From positions 1-8,649 of the forward strand of contig DAIEPS010000071.1 in NCBI GenBank assembly GCA_027348305.1: a stretch of 8,649 bases of DNA, in the 5' to 3' direction. Below the pieces are notes generated by a model. That model saw nothing but the letters and a program-made list of their open reading frames with translations. It had not been told where the DNA came from and ran no database searches. Made by a program: the position numbers and the translations under genes. Below are positions 1 through 5,278 of the stretch, in pieces (position 1 is the first letter of the stretch; each line of letters starts with the position of its first letter). The stretch is from Anaerolineaceae bacterium (GTDB lineage Bacteria > Chloroflexota > Anaerolineae > Anaerolineales > Anaerolineaceae).

Positions 1-44
1 GAAGGATTATCTAAAGCTACACAAGCAGTATTACGAATCATAAA

Positions 45-80
45 AAGTTCCCGATTTCTGTTTTAAGAAATCGGGAACTT
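45..80 (-). terminator. Rho-independent terminator of the MerR/TipA-like gene
   Basis: A perfect 15-bp inverted repeat (45-59 pairing with 66-80) encloses a 6-nt loop. Read on the minus strand, the stem is followed at once by a short T-run (complement of 41-46). It lies 37 nt beyond the stop codon of the minus-strand regulator. The plus-strand side has no T-run after the stem, so it is directional and should end the regulator transcript. Confidence 0.85.
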
Positions 81-117
81 GCCCTAAAGCAACTGGGAAT
101 AAACCTAAAACACTTAA

Positions 118-534
118 TTACTCAGTCACTCCCCGTGCCGCGCAGTACACCTTGATGGCTTCGTACTTGAACTCTGCCAGCTTGGGATCAATGCGATCAT
201 AAGTGGCCTTAAACCTGGGGTCTTCCATATACATCTTTCCTAACCCCAGCAGCATCTCATCACTGCAATCGTAGAAGAAATTGATCTGGTCTTTCCAATC
301 CGCGATGCCTTTTTGGGCTTCTGCCGATGCAGGGCCTTTTGGCATGGCGTCGCGGATGGCCAGCATGATGCTTTCACCCCTTTTCATCAGGGCATCCTTC
401 TCGGTCTGGCTCAAGTTCTTCCACCTGCGGTTTGATTCGTGGACCAGGTCGGGGTCCCATTTTTGGGCGGCTTCTTTTTCATATTCAGCCTGCTGTTCGT
501 CGCTGAATCCTTTGAAATATTGAGTTTGTGTCAT
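118..534 (-). CDS. Possible internal translation product: free TipAS-like domain
   Basis: An in-frame ATG (codon 118 of the regulator) lies at 534-532. It is preceded by GAAAGGA at 550-544 with a 9-nt gap, a good ribosome-binding site. Starting there would give a 138-aa protein made of the drug-binding domain without the DNA-binding part. In Streptomyces tipA the same gene is known to yield both full-length TipAL and the short TipAS (about 144 aa) from an internal start, and TipAS sequesters the drug. The site and its position are read directly from the sequence; that it is used here is inference. Confidence 0.5.
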   Translation of the reverse strand: MTQTQYFKGFSDEQQAEYEKEAAQKWDPDLVHESNRRWKNLSQTEKDALMKRGESIMLAIRDAMPKGPASAEAQKGIADWKDQINFFYDCSDEMLLGLGKMYMEDPRFKATYDRIDPKLAEFKYEAIKVYCAARGVTE

Positions 535-885
535 GTCTTTTTGTCCTTTCAAGTTACTGATCGTGTTGTCGACGGTCTCCAGCAGGGTGTTCAGGCGTTT
601 GGCCTTGCCTATCAACGCTTCGCGGTGCTTCTCCAACGCTTCGACGAGGTCGAAATTTGGTTGGTTAAGAATGGCAGCGATCTGTTCCAGACTGAACTCC
701 ATTTCACGGTAGAAAAGGATCTGTTGAAGTTTCAACAAAGATTCACGAGTATAAAAACGATAGTTGTTCTCCCGTACGCGCTGCGGGATGAGCAACCCGA
801 TCTGGTCGTAAAAATGCAGTGTGCGCACACTGACCCCGGCCAAAGTGGATAGCTGTTTGATGGAGAGTCTCTCTTGGTTAACCAT
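118..885 (-). CDS. MerR-family transcriptional activator with TipAS drug-binding domain
   Basis: Probable multidrug- or thiopeptide-sensing transcription activator of 255 aa, close to the roughly 253 aa of Streptomyces TipAL. Residues about 7-75 form the MerR winged helix-turn-helix (LSIKQLSTLAGVSVRTLHFY, then QIGLL and an NNYRFY wing). Residues about 80-115 are the dimerising coiled coil. The rest is a TipAS domain, recognisable by the RRWKNLSQTEKDAL helix and the GLGKMYMEDPRF block. Cys207 (FYDC) sits just before that block, near where TipAL carries its thiopeptide-reactive cysteine. I chose the ATG at 885 over a TTG at 891 because the promoter places the transcript start on or next to that ATG. 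The gene stands alone on its strand and is probably autoregulated. No obvious efflux or resistance target lies nearby, so the inducer and wider regulon are unknown. Confidence 0.9.
   Translation of the reverse strand: MVNQERLSIKQLSTLAGVSVRTLHFYDQIGLLIPQRVRENNYRFYTRESLLKLQQILFYREMEFSLEQIAAILNQPNFDLVEALEKHREALIGKAKRLNTLLETVDNTISNLKGQKDMTQTQYFKGFSDEQQAEYEKEAAQKWDPDLVHESNRRWKNLSQTEKDALMKRGESIMLAIRDAMPKGPASAEAQKGIADWKDQINFFYDCSDEMLLGLGKMYMEDPRFKATYDRIDPKLAEFKYEAIKVYCAARGVTE
544..550 (-). promoter_or_regulatory. Internal Shine-Dalgarno for TipAS-like product
   Basis: On the minus strand this reads GAAAGGA, 9 nt before an in-frame ATG at the boundary between the coiled coil and the TipAS domain. 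It lies inside the regulator coding sequence, where such a site is not needed unless a second start is used. Confidence 0.5.
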
Positions 886-922
886 GCCCAAAGTATAAAC
901 TATGACGTAACGTTAATGTCAA
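886..922 (-). promoter_or_regulatory. MerR-type promoter with 19-bp spacer, probably leaderless
   Basis: On the minus strand a perfect -35 box TTGACA (922-917) and a near-perfect -10 box TATACT (897-892) are separated by exactly 19 bp. That over-long spacer is the hallmark of promoters activated by MerR proteins, which twist the DNA to realign the boxes. Only 6 nt separate the -10 box from the regulator ATG at 885, so transcription should begin at or next to the A of ATG and give a leaderless mRNA. The spacer and its edge hold imperfect dyads (TGAC/GTCA at 921-918 and 906-903; AAC/GTT at 914-912 and 900-898). The arrangement implies autoregulation. Confidence 0.75.
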
Positions 923-977
923 TAGGTCAATTTCTTCAATTTCTTAACTTCCTGTTTACATTCCCTTAATCCCTTAG

Positions 978-1001
978 TGGTATTCTGTATTCGAAAGGGA
1001 G
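978..1001 (+). promoter_or_regulatory. Extended -10 promoter and ribosome-binding site of arsC
   Basis: TGG followed by TATTCT (978-986) looks like an extended -10 element. The nearest -35-like hexamer, TTTACA at 955-960, is 20 bp away, so the -35 is poor. AAAGGGAG (994-1001) is the ribosome-binding site, 10 nt before the arsC ATG. No second palindromic operator, as expected for ArsR control, was seen in the 892-1011 intergenic region. Confidence 0.4.
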
Positions 1002-1011
1002 ATAATAAAAA

Positions 1012-1428
1012 ATGCAAACAGTTCTTTTTCTATGCACGGGCAATTCCTGCCGATCACAAATGGCAGAGGCGATCGTCAACCATGATCGCGGTGGAGAGTG
1101 GCAGGCATTCAGCGCAGGCACACTGCCCACAGGGGCAGTAAACCCGGTCGCACTGCAAGTTTTGCGTGAGATCGGGATCGAACACCGGGGACGGTCAAAA
1201 TCTATCCAGGAATATTACGGTCAAACCTTCGATCATGTCATCACGGTTTGCAGCGATGCTGAAGCCAACTGTCCTATCTGGCTGGGACACGGCAAAAAGG
1301 TGCACATCGGCTTTCGCGACCCTGCCAAATTTTCTGGTACGGAAGATGAAATACTCAGTGAGTTTCGTGAAGTACGCGACCAGATAAGAAAAGAGATTAT
1401 CGACTACCTAATATCGGTGGAAGAATAA
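1012..1428 (+). CDS. arsC: Arsenate reductase, thioredoxin-coupled (low-molecular-weight phosphatase fold)
   Basis: Cytoplasmic enzyme of 138 aa that reduces arsenate to arsenite, which can then be exported. The N-terminal P-loop is C8-TGNSC-R14-S, the CX5R anion-binding loop of the low-molecular-weight phosphotyrosine phosphatase fold. Cys80 and Cys87 (VCSDAEANC) match the spacing of the Cys82/Cys89 redox pair of the Staphylococcus plasmid ArsC. Asp103-Pro104 (FRDP) is the general-acid loop. The three cysteines favour arsenate reductase over a protein tyrosine phosphatase, and imply re-reduction by thioredoxin. The gene is alone, with no ArsR repressor, ArsB/Acr3 pump or ArsA in the window. 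It diverges from the TipAS regulator, but there is no clear reason to think that protein controls it. Confidence 0.92.
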   Translation: MQTVLFLCTGNSCRSQMAEAIVNHDRGGEWQAFSAGTLPTGAVNPVALQVLREIGIEHRGRSKSIQEYYGQTFDHVITVCSDAEANCPIWLGHGKKVHIGFRDPAKFSGTEDEILSEFREVRDQIRKEIIDYLISVEE

Positions 1429-1436
1429 TCTCTTTT
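1389..1436. terminator. Candidate bidirectional terminator over the arsC 3' end
   Basis: AAAAGAGATTAT (1389-1400) and its exact reverse complement ATAATCTCTTTT (1425-1436) form a 12-bp perfect stem around a 24-nt loop that can itself pair weakly (CTACC with GGTGG). The right arm includes the arsC stop codon and ends in TTTT; by symmetry the minus strand also ends in TTTT. It lies between the convergent arsC and ugd genes, where a shared terminator is expected. The low GC of the stem and the short T-run make termination efficiency uncertain. Confidence 0.45.
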
Positions 1437-1460
1437 ATGAAGTAAATTCCACAAAGGAAC

Positions 1461-2765
1461 TTAGTTGTTCGCCCTGCCAATTCCCATATACGTGAACCCC
1501 ATCGATTTGAGTAGTTCAGAATCCCAAAGGTTGCGGCCGTCTAGGATCACAGGTTTGTGCATCAGGTTTTTAACCTGTGTAAAGTCAATCTGCTTAAACT
1601 CATTCCATTCGGTTGCCAATAGAAGTGCGTCAGAACCCTCAGCCACTTCATAAGGCGTCTGGCACAACTTGACGTGTTTAAGCACTTTGGCGGCATTTTC
1701 CATGGCTTGCGGGTCGTACGCGCGGATATGAGCGCCTTCATTAACAAGAAGGTGAATGATCTCCAGCGCGGCCGAATCACGGATATCATCCGTGTTGGGT
1801 TTGAAGGCAAGGCCTAAAATGCCGATGTTTTTTTCATTAAGATTGCCAAGCGCCTTGCGCAGTTTCATCACTGCGCGGCGCCGTTGGTTGCGGTTGATCT
1901 CCATCACAGCCTGCAGCAGTTGGGGCTGAGTGCCGTGCAGAACGGCCATGTGTTCAAGCGCTTTTACGTCTTTTGGAAAGCATGATCCACCCCAGCCAAG
2001 GCCGGCATCCAAAAAGGAACTGCCAATGCGTTTATCCAGACCCATGCCCTGTGCCACTTCCCGCACATCCGCGCCGAGGTTTTCACACATGTTTCCGATC
2101 TCGTTGATGAAGGAGATGCGGGTTGCCAGAAACGCATTTGACGCGTACTTGATCATTTCAGCGGTACGCAGATCGGTGACCATGATCGTGCAGCGCAAGG
2201 GTTTGTATAACTCTGCCACGCGGTTAGCTGCGCTGCGGTCTTCAGAACCCAAGACCACCCGGTCCGGGCTCATGAAATCGTTGATGGCCGAGCCTTCACG
2301 CAGGAATTCAGGGTTTGAAACGACAGAGAATTCGAGCGGACGATTTCCGCGTTTGCGGCGGATGACATCAGCGACCCAATCACCGGTACCCACCGGTACA
2401 GTGGATTTATTGATCACGAGGATGGGGAAGTCCACGATATCCGCGATGGATTCGGCGGCCATTTTTACATATTGAAGATCAGCTTCGCCATCCACACCCG
2501 AGGGAGTGCCCACTGCGATGAAAGCATACTCTACGCCTTGCAGCGCTGTTCGATAATCTTGTGTGAATTGAAGGCGTTTTGCCTGCACGTTTTGTTCGAC
2601 AAGCTGTTCCAGGCCGGGTTCATAAATGGGCATCTGCCCTTGTAACAATCCGTTAATGCGGTTTGGATCAGTATCCAGACAGGTAACATGGTTGCCAAGT
2701 TCTGCGAAACAGGTTCCAGTAACCAAACCCACATATCCGGTGCCGATCACACAAATTTTACTCAT
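1461..2765 (-). CDS. ugd: UDP-glucose 6-dehydrogenase
   Basis: Cytoplasmic enzyme of 434 aa that oxidises UDP-glucose twice with NAD+ to UDP-glucuronate, a precursor for capsule, exopolysaccharide and cell-surface glycans. The N-terminal Rossmann domain has GTGYVGL (8-14) and the TVPVGT strand (122-127). It is followed by NPEFLREGSA (151-160), Lys206 and Asn210 in the central EMIKYASNAF helix, and the catalytic Cys262 in GWGGSCFPKD. The C-terminal UDP-binding domain has the typical GLAFKPNTDDIRDS block. Length is usual for the family. The ATG at 2765 is preceded by GGAG with a 7-nt gap. No glycan-synthesis genes lie beside it; it diverges from folD and converges on arsC. The closely related UDP-ManNAc or GDP-mannose dehydrogenases are less likely given the overall match. 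Confidence 0.93.
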   Translation of the reverse strand: MSKICVIGTGYVGLVTGTCFAELGNHVTCLDTDPNRINGLLQGQMPIYEPGLEQLVEQNVQAKRLQFTQDYRTALQGVEYAFIAVGTPSGVDGEADLQYVKMAAESIADIVDFPILVINKSTVPVGTGDWVADVIRRKRGNRPLEFSVVSNPEFLREGSAINDFMSPDRVVLGSEDRSAANRVAELYKPLRCTIMVTDLRTAEMIKYASNAFLATRISFINEIGNMCENLGADVREVAQGMGLDKRIGSSFLDAGLGWGGSCFPKDVKALEHMAVLHGTQPQLLQAVMEINRNQRRRAVMKLRKALGNLNEKNIGILGLAFKPNTDDIRDSAALEIIHLLVNEGAHIRAYDPQAMENAAKVLKHVKLCQTPYEVAEGSDALLLATEWNEFKQIDFTQVKNLMHKPVILDGRNLWDSELLKSMGFTYMGIGRANN

Positions 2766-2798
2766 CTATTCTCTCCGCAGTTGAGATTTTTCTGAGTA

Positions 2799-2807
2799 AT
2801 TCTAACA
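2799..2807 (-). promoter_or_regulatory. Possible extended -10 promoter for ugd
   Basis: On the minus strand TGT-TAGAAT (2807-2799) resembles an extended -10 element, 33 nt before the ugd start codon. No good -35 box is found at the usual distance; TTGATT is 20 bp upstream. This is tentative. Confidence 0.3.
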
Positions 2808-2836
2808 CGCAAGCGGCGATAAGAAATCAAAGATTG

Positions 2837-2842
2837 TATAAT
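2837..2842 (+). promoter_or_regulatory. -10 box of the folD promoter
   Basis: A perfect TATAAT lies 33 nt before the folD ATG in an A/T-rich stretch. The -35 region at 17 bp spacing (2814-2819, CGGCGA) is a poor match, so the promoter may be weak or need an activator. A purine-rich AAGGTGGTGAAAG precedes the ATG as ribosome-binding site. Confidence 0.45.
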
Positions 2843-2875
2843 AAACTTAGAAAACTTTAAACAAGGTGGTGAAAG

Positions 2876-3757
2876 ATGACAGCGAAGATCATTGACGGCA
2901 AATTGACAGCGGAAAATATCCGTGCAGAAGTTAAAGCAGCAATCGAGCAGCGGATGAAGGTTGGCAAATCAAAACCAGGTCTCGCAACTGTTTTGGTGGG
3001 AGACGACCCGGGTTCACACACCTATGTGCGCTCAAAACATAAGGCTTGCCTCGAAGCCGGTATCGAATCGTATGGGCACGAACTGCCAGCCACAGCCACT
3101 CAGGCCGAAGTCGAGAAGCTGGTCATGGAACTGAACGCTGATCCGCGGGTGAACGGCATTCTTGTTCAACTACCTATGCCGTCTCATATTGATGAAGAGA
3201 GCGTTTTGAAAGCCATCTCTATCGAGAAGGACGTGGATGGATTCCATCCACTTAATATTGGCCGCCTGGCACAGAAGGGCCGGGAGCCGTTGTTTGTGCC
3301 GTGCACCCCCGCCGGCTGCATCTACCTGCTTGAAAAAGAACTACCCACACTTGAAGGCGCCAATGCAGTGGTGTTGGGCCGCTCAAATATTGTGGGCATG
3401 CCGGTGGCGCTGCTGCTGGTTCGAGCCAATGCCACGGTCACCATTTGCCATTCACGCAGCCGTAATCTGCCTGAGATCATCCGGAAGGCGGATATTCTGG
3501 TCGCGGCAGTTGGCCGGCCCGAAATGGTCAAGGGGGATTGGGTCAAACCTGGTGCGGTGGTGATCGATGTGGGCATCAACCACGTAGAGGATAACAGCCG
3601 TCCAAAGGGCTATCGCATCGTGGGCGACGTGGCTTATGATGAAGTGGCTCAAGTTGCCAGCGCCATAACCCCGGTTCCGGGTGGGGTCGGGCCGATGACC
3701 ATTGCCATGCTTTTAAAGAATACACTGAGGGCGGCGGAGATCAACGATAAGGCTTGA
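2876..3757 (+). CDS. folD: Bifunctional methylenetetrahydrofolate dehydrogenase / methenyltetrahydrofolate cyclohydrolase
   Basis: Cytoplasmic one-carbon enzyme of 293 aa that interconverts 5,10-methylene-, 5,10-methenyl- and 10-formyl-tetrahydrofolate using NADP(H). Catalytic residues fall at positions familiar from the E. coli enzyme: Tyr50 and Lys54 in TYVRSKHKAC, Gln98 in VQLPMP and Asp121 in KDVDGFHP. The dinucleotide-binding loop is GRSNIVGMP (168-176), and the C-terminal signature PGGVGPMT (268-275) is intact. It diverges from ugd and lies 123 bp before the purine operon, which has its own promoter, so it is probably transcribed separately. One-carbon units from purine breakdown could pass through this enzyme, but that link is inference from position only. 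Confidence 0.96.
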   Translation: MTAKIIDGKLTAENIRAEVKAAIEQRMKVGKSKPGLATVLVGDDPGSHTYVRSKHKACLEAGIESYGHELPATATQAEVEKLVMELNADPRVNGILVQLPMPSHIDEESVLKAISIEKDVDGFHPLNIGRLAQKGREPLFVPCTPAGCIYLLEKELPTLEGANAVVLGRSNIVGMPVALLLVRANATVTICHSRSRNLPEIIRKADILVAAVGRPEMVKGDWVKPGAVVIDVGINHVEDNSRPKGYRIVGDVAYDEVAQVASAITPVPGGVGPMTIAMLLKNTLRAAEINDKA

Positions 3758-3772
3758 GAAGCTCAGCAATAC

Positions 3773-3783
3773 TTGTCAGACAA
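3773..3783. promoter_or_regulatory. Operator site 1 of the purine operon (TTGTC-A-GACAA)
   Basis: A perfect 11-bp palindrome with one central base, directly abutting the -35 box at 3784. The same sequence in the opposite orientation recurs at 3826-3836. It has the size and symmetry of a dimeric winged-helix repressor site. The GntR-type regulator in the same operon is the obvious candidate to bind it, but no binding is shown here. Confidence 0.65.
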
Positions 3784-3812
3784 TTGACTTTTGATTCATT
3801 TTTCGGTAAACT
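3784..3812 (+). promoter_or_regulatory. Sigma-70-type promoter of the purine deaminase operon
   Basis: TTGACT (3784-3789) and TAAACT (3807-3812) are separated by 17 bp, predicting a start near 3819 and a leader of about 60 nt. A second, weaker pairing (TTGATT at 3791, TAATAT at 3815) overlaps it. The promoter is flanked on both sides by identical palindromes, so it is very likely repressed. Confidence 0.7.
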
Positions 3813-3825
3813 ATTAATATAGCTG

Positions 3826-3836
3826 TTGTCTGACAA
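3826..3836. promoter_or_regulatory. Operator site 2 of the purine operon (TTGTC-T-GACAA)
   Basis: Second perfect copy of the 11-bp palindrome, about 8-18 nt downstream of the predicted transcription start. Its centre is 53 bp from that of site 1, close to five turns of B-DNA, so two bound dimers would sit on the same face of the helix and could co-operate or loop the promoter out. Confidence 0.65.
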
Positions 3837-3880
3837 TATCTTGCAAGACAGGGAATTCATCCACAAAAAGGATAAGCACC

Positions 3881-5260
3881 GTGTCTACACTTCTTATCAA
3901 ACACGCACTCTTACTTGTTACCATGGACGACCACCGTCGGGAGATCCCGGATGGTGGTCTTTTTATTCGTGACGGCTTTATCGAGAAGGTGGGTCCGACA
4001 AATTCTTTGCCGGAAAAAGCCGATGAAGTGTTGGATGTCAGCGGGCATGTGATCATGCCAGGGCTGATCAACACCCACCATCACTTTTATCAGACGCTTA
4101 CCCGAGCCGTCCCCGCCGCCCAGAATGCCAACCTGTTCAATTGGTTGACGACGCTTTATCCCATTTGGGCGCGTATGACACCTGAGGATATCCGCACATC
4201 CACGCAGACGGCGTTGGCTGAACTGGCGCTCTCAGGCTGCACCACCGCCTCTGATCACCTCTATCTCTTCCCCAACGGCTCCAGGCTGGATGATGAGATC
4301 GAAGCAGCGCAGCCGATCGGTTTACGACTGCACGCTTCACGCGGTTCAATGAGCCTGGGTGAGAGCAAGGGTGGGCTGCCTCCTGACAGTGTCGTGGATA
4401 CCGAAGATAACATCCTGGCTGATAGCGAACGTTTGATCAAGAAATACCATCACGCCGAACCCGGTTCGATGATCCAGATCGTATTGGCACCATGTTCTCC
4501 CTTCAGCGTGACAGGTGAATTGATGAAAGAAAGCGCCATCCTGGCCCGCAAGTACGGCGTCCATTTGCATACCCACCTGGCTGAAACCCAGGATGAAGAA
4601 GAATTCTGCTTGCAGAAATTCGGCTACCGTCCCGTGCCGTATATGCAATCCGTGGATTGGGTGGGAAATGACGTCTGGTATGCCCATTCCGTGCATGTCT
4701 CGCAGCACGAAATTGAACTCTATGCCAAAGAAGGCTGCGGGGTCGCGCATTGCCCCTCCTCGAATATGCGTCTGGCATCTGGGATTGCGCCCTTGAGACA
4801 ATATCTCAAGGCGGGCGTCAAGGTTGGTCTTGGCGTGGATGGTTCGGCCAGCAATGATGGTTCAAACATGCTTGCTGAAGTCAGACAGGCTATGCTTTTA
4901 GCCCGCCTCAAAGCCGGGTTGGAAGGAGCGTCGCTTTCTTCCAACGGCGAAGAGATTCTCACAGCCCGTCAGGCATTGGAAGTAGGCACCCGCGGCGGCG
5001 CTGCCGTGTTGGGGCGCAAGGATATTGGCTCACTGGAAACAGGCAAATGTGCTGATTTCATCGGATACAAGATGGATCATCTGGAATATGCAGGCGCTCA
5101 GCATGATCCGCTGGCTGCACTTGTCTTCTGCCAGACCCGAAACGTGGATCTAAGCTACGTCCATGGAAAGGCCGTTGTCAAAGCCGGTATGTTGACCGGC
5201 TTGGAACTTCAACCTCACATCGAGAAACACAACAAGGCAGCCCGACGCTTGCTGGGCTAA
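3881..5260 (+). CDS. Amidohydrolase-family aminohydrolase, probable 8-oxoguanine deaminase
   Basis: A 459-aa zinc aminohydrolase of the ATZ/TRZ-like group, cytoplasmic with no signal peptide. The first metal motif is H66-H-H68 (GLINTHHHFYQTLTRA). It is followed by H232 and catalytic E235 (HTHLAET), H269 (WYAHSVHV) and the metal Asp320 (GLGVDGSASND), so the active site looks complete. The HHHFYQTLTRA and LFNWLTTLYPIWARM blocks resemble enzymes annotated as 8-oxoguanine deaminase, which convert 8-oxoguanine to urate. Guanine deaminase or a triazine-type hydrolase such as hydroxydechloroatrazine ethylaminohydrolase remain possible. Translation starts at GTG, 8 nt after AAGGA at 3868-3872. It is the first gene of an operon with ade 18 bp downstream, which supports a purine substrate. 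Confidence 0.82.
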   Translation: MSTLLIKHALLLVTMDDHRREIPDGGLFIRDGFIEKVGPTNSLPEKADEVLDVSGHVIMPGLINTHHHFYQTLTRAVPAAQNANLFNWLTTLYPIWARMTPEDIRTSTQTALAELALSGCTTASDHLYLFPNGSRLDDEIEAAQPIGLRLHASRGSMSLGESKGGLPPDSVVDTEDNILADSERLIKKYHHAEPGSMIQIVLAPCSPFSVTGELMKESAILARKYGVHLHTHLAETQDEEEFCLQKFGYRPVPYMQSVDWVGNDVWYAHSVHVSQHEIELYAKEGCGVAHCPSSNMRLASGIAPLRQYLKAGVKVGLGVDGSASNDGSNMLAEVRQAMLLARLKAGLEGASLSSNGEEILTARQALEVGTRGGAAVLGRKDIGSLETGKCADFIGYKMDHLEYAGAQHDPLAALVFCQTRNVDLSYVHGKAVVKAGMLTGLELQPHIEKHNKAARRLLG

Positions 5261-5278
5261 TCATCGAGAAGGAAAAGA

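Noticed and set aside
1..41. Minus-strand ATG frame running off the left edge
   Set aside because: Only 13 codons are visible, with no ribosome-binding site seen and no recognisable motif; it directly follows the terminator and may be chance.
439..852. 137-codon plus-strand open frame
   Set aside because: It is fully antisense to the MerR/TipAS gene, has no family resemblance, and the minus-strand protein has clear domains.
886..891. TTG start two codons upstream for the MerR/TipAS gene
   Set aside because: It falls before the predicted transcription start; the ATG at 885 fits the promoter better.
1447..1459. Short TTCC-ACAAA-GGAA hairpin between arsC and ugd
   Set aside because: A 4-bp stem with no T-run is too weak for a terminator; the 12-bp repeat at 1389-1436 is the better candidate.
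2592..2602. Near match TTGTTCGACAA to the operon operator
   Set aside because: It has one arm mismatch and lies inside ugd coding sequence, far from any promoter; most likely chance.
2766..2875. Possible tetrahydrofolate riboswitch before folD
   Set aside because: The predicted leader from the TATAAT box is only about 25-30 nt, too short, and no conserved aptamer sequence is seen.
3839..3848. 10-bp palindrome TCTTGCAAGA in the purine operon leader
   Set aside because: Palindromes of this length are expected several times by chance in 8.6 kb, and it differs from the two TTGTC-W-GACAA sites.
3813..3880. Possible purine-type riboswitch before the deaminase gene
   Set aside because: The leader of about 60 nt lacks the conserved three-way junction core; palindromic operators explain the structure better.
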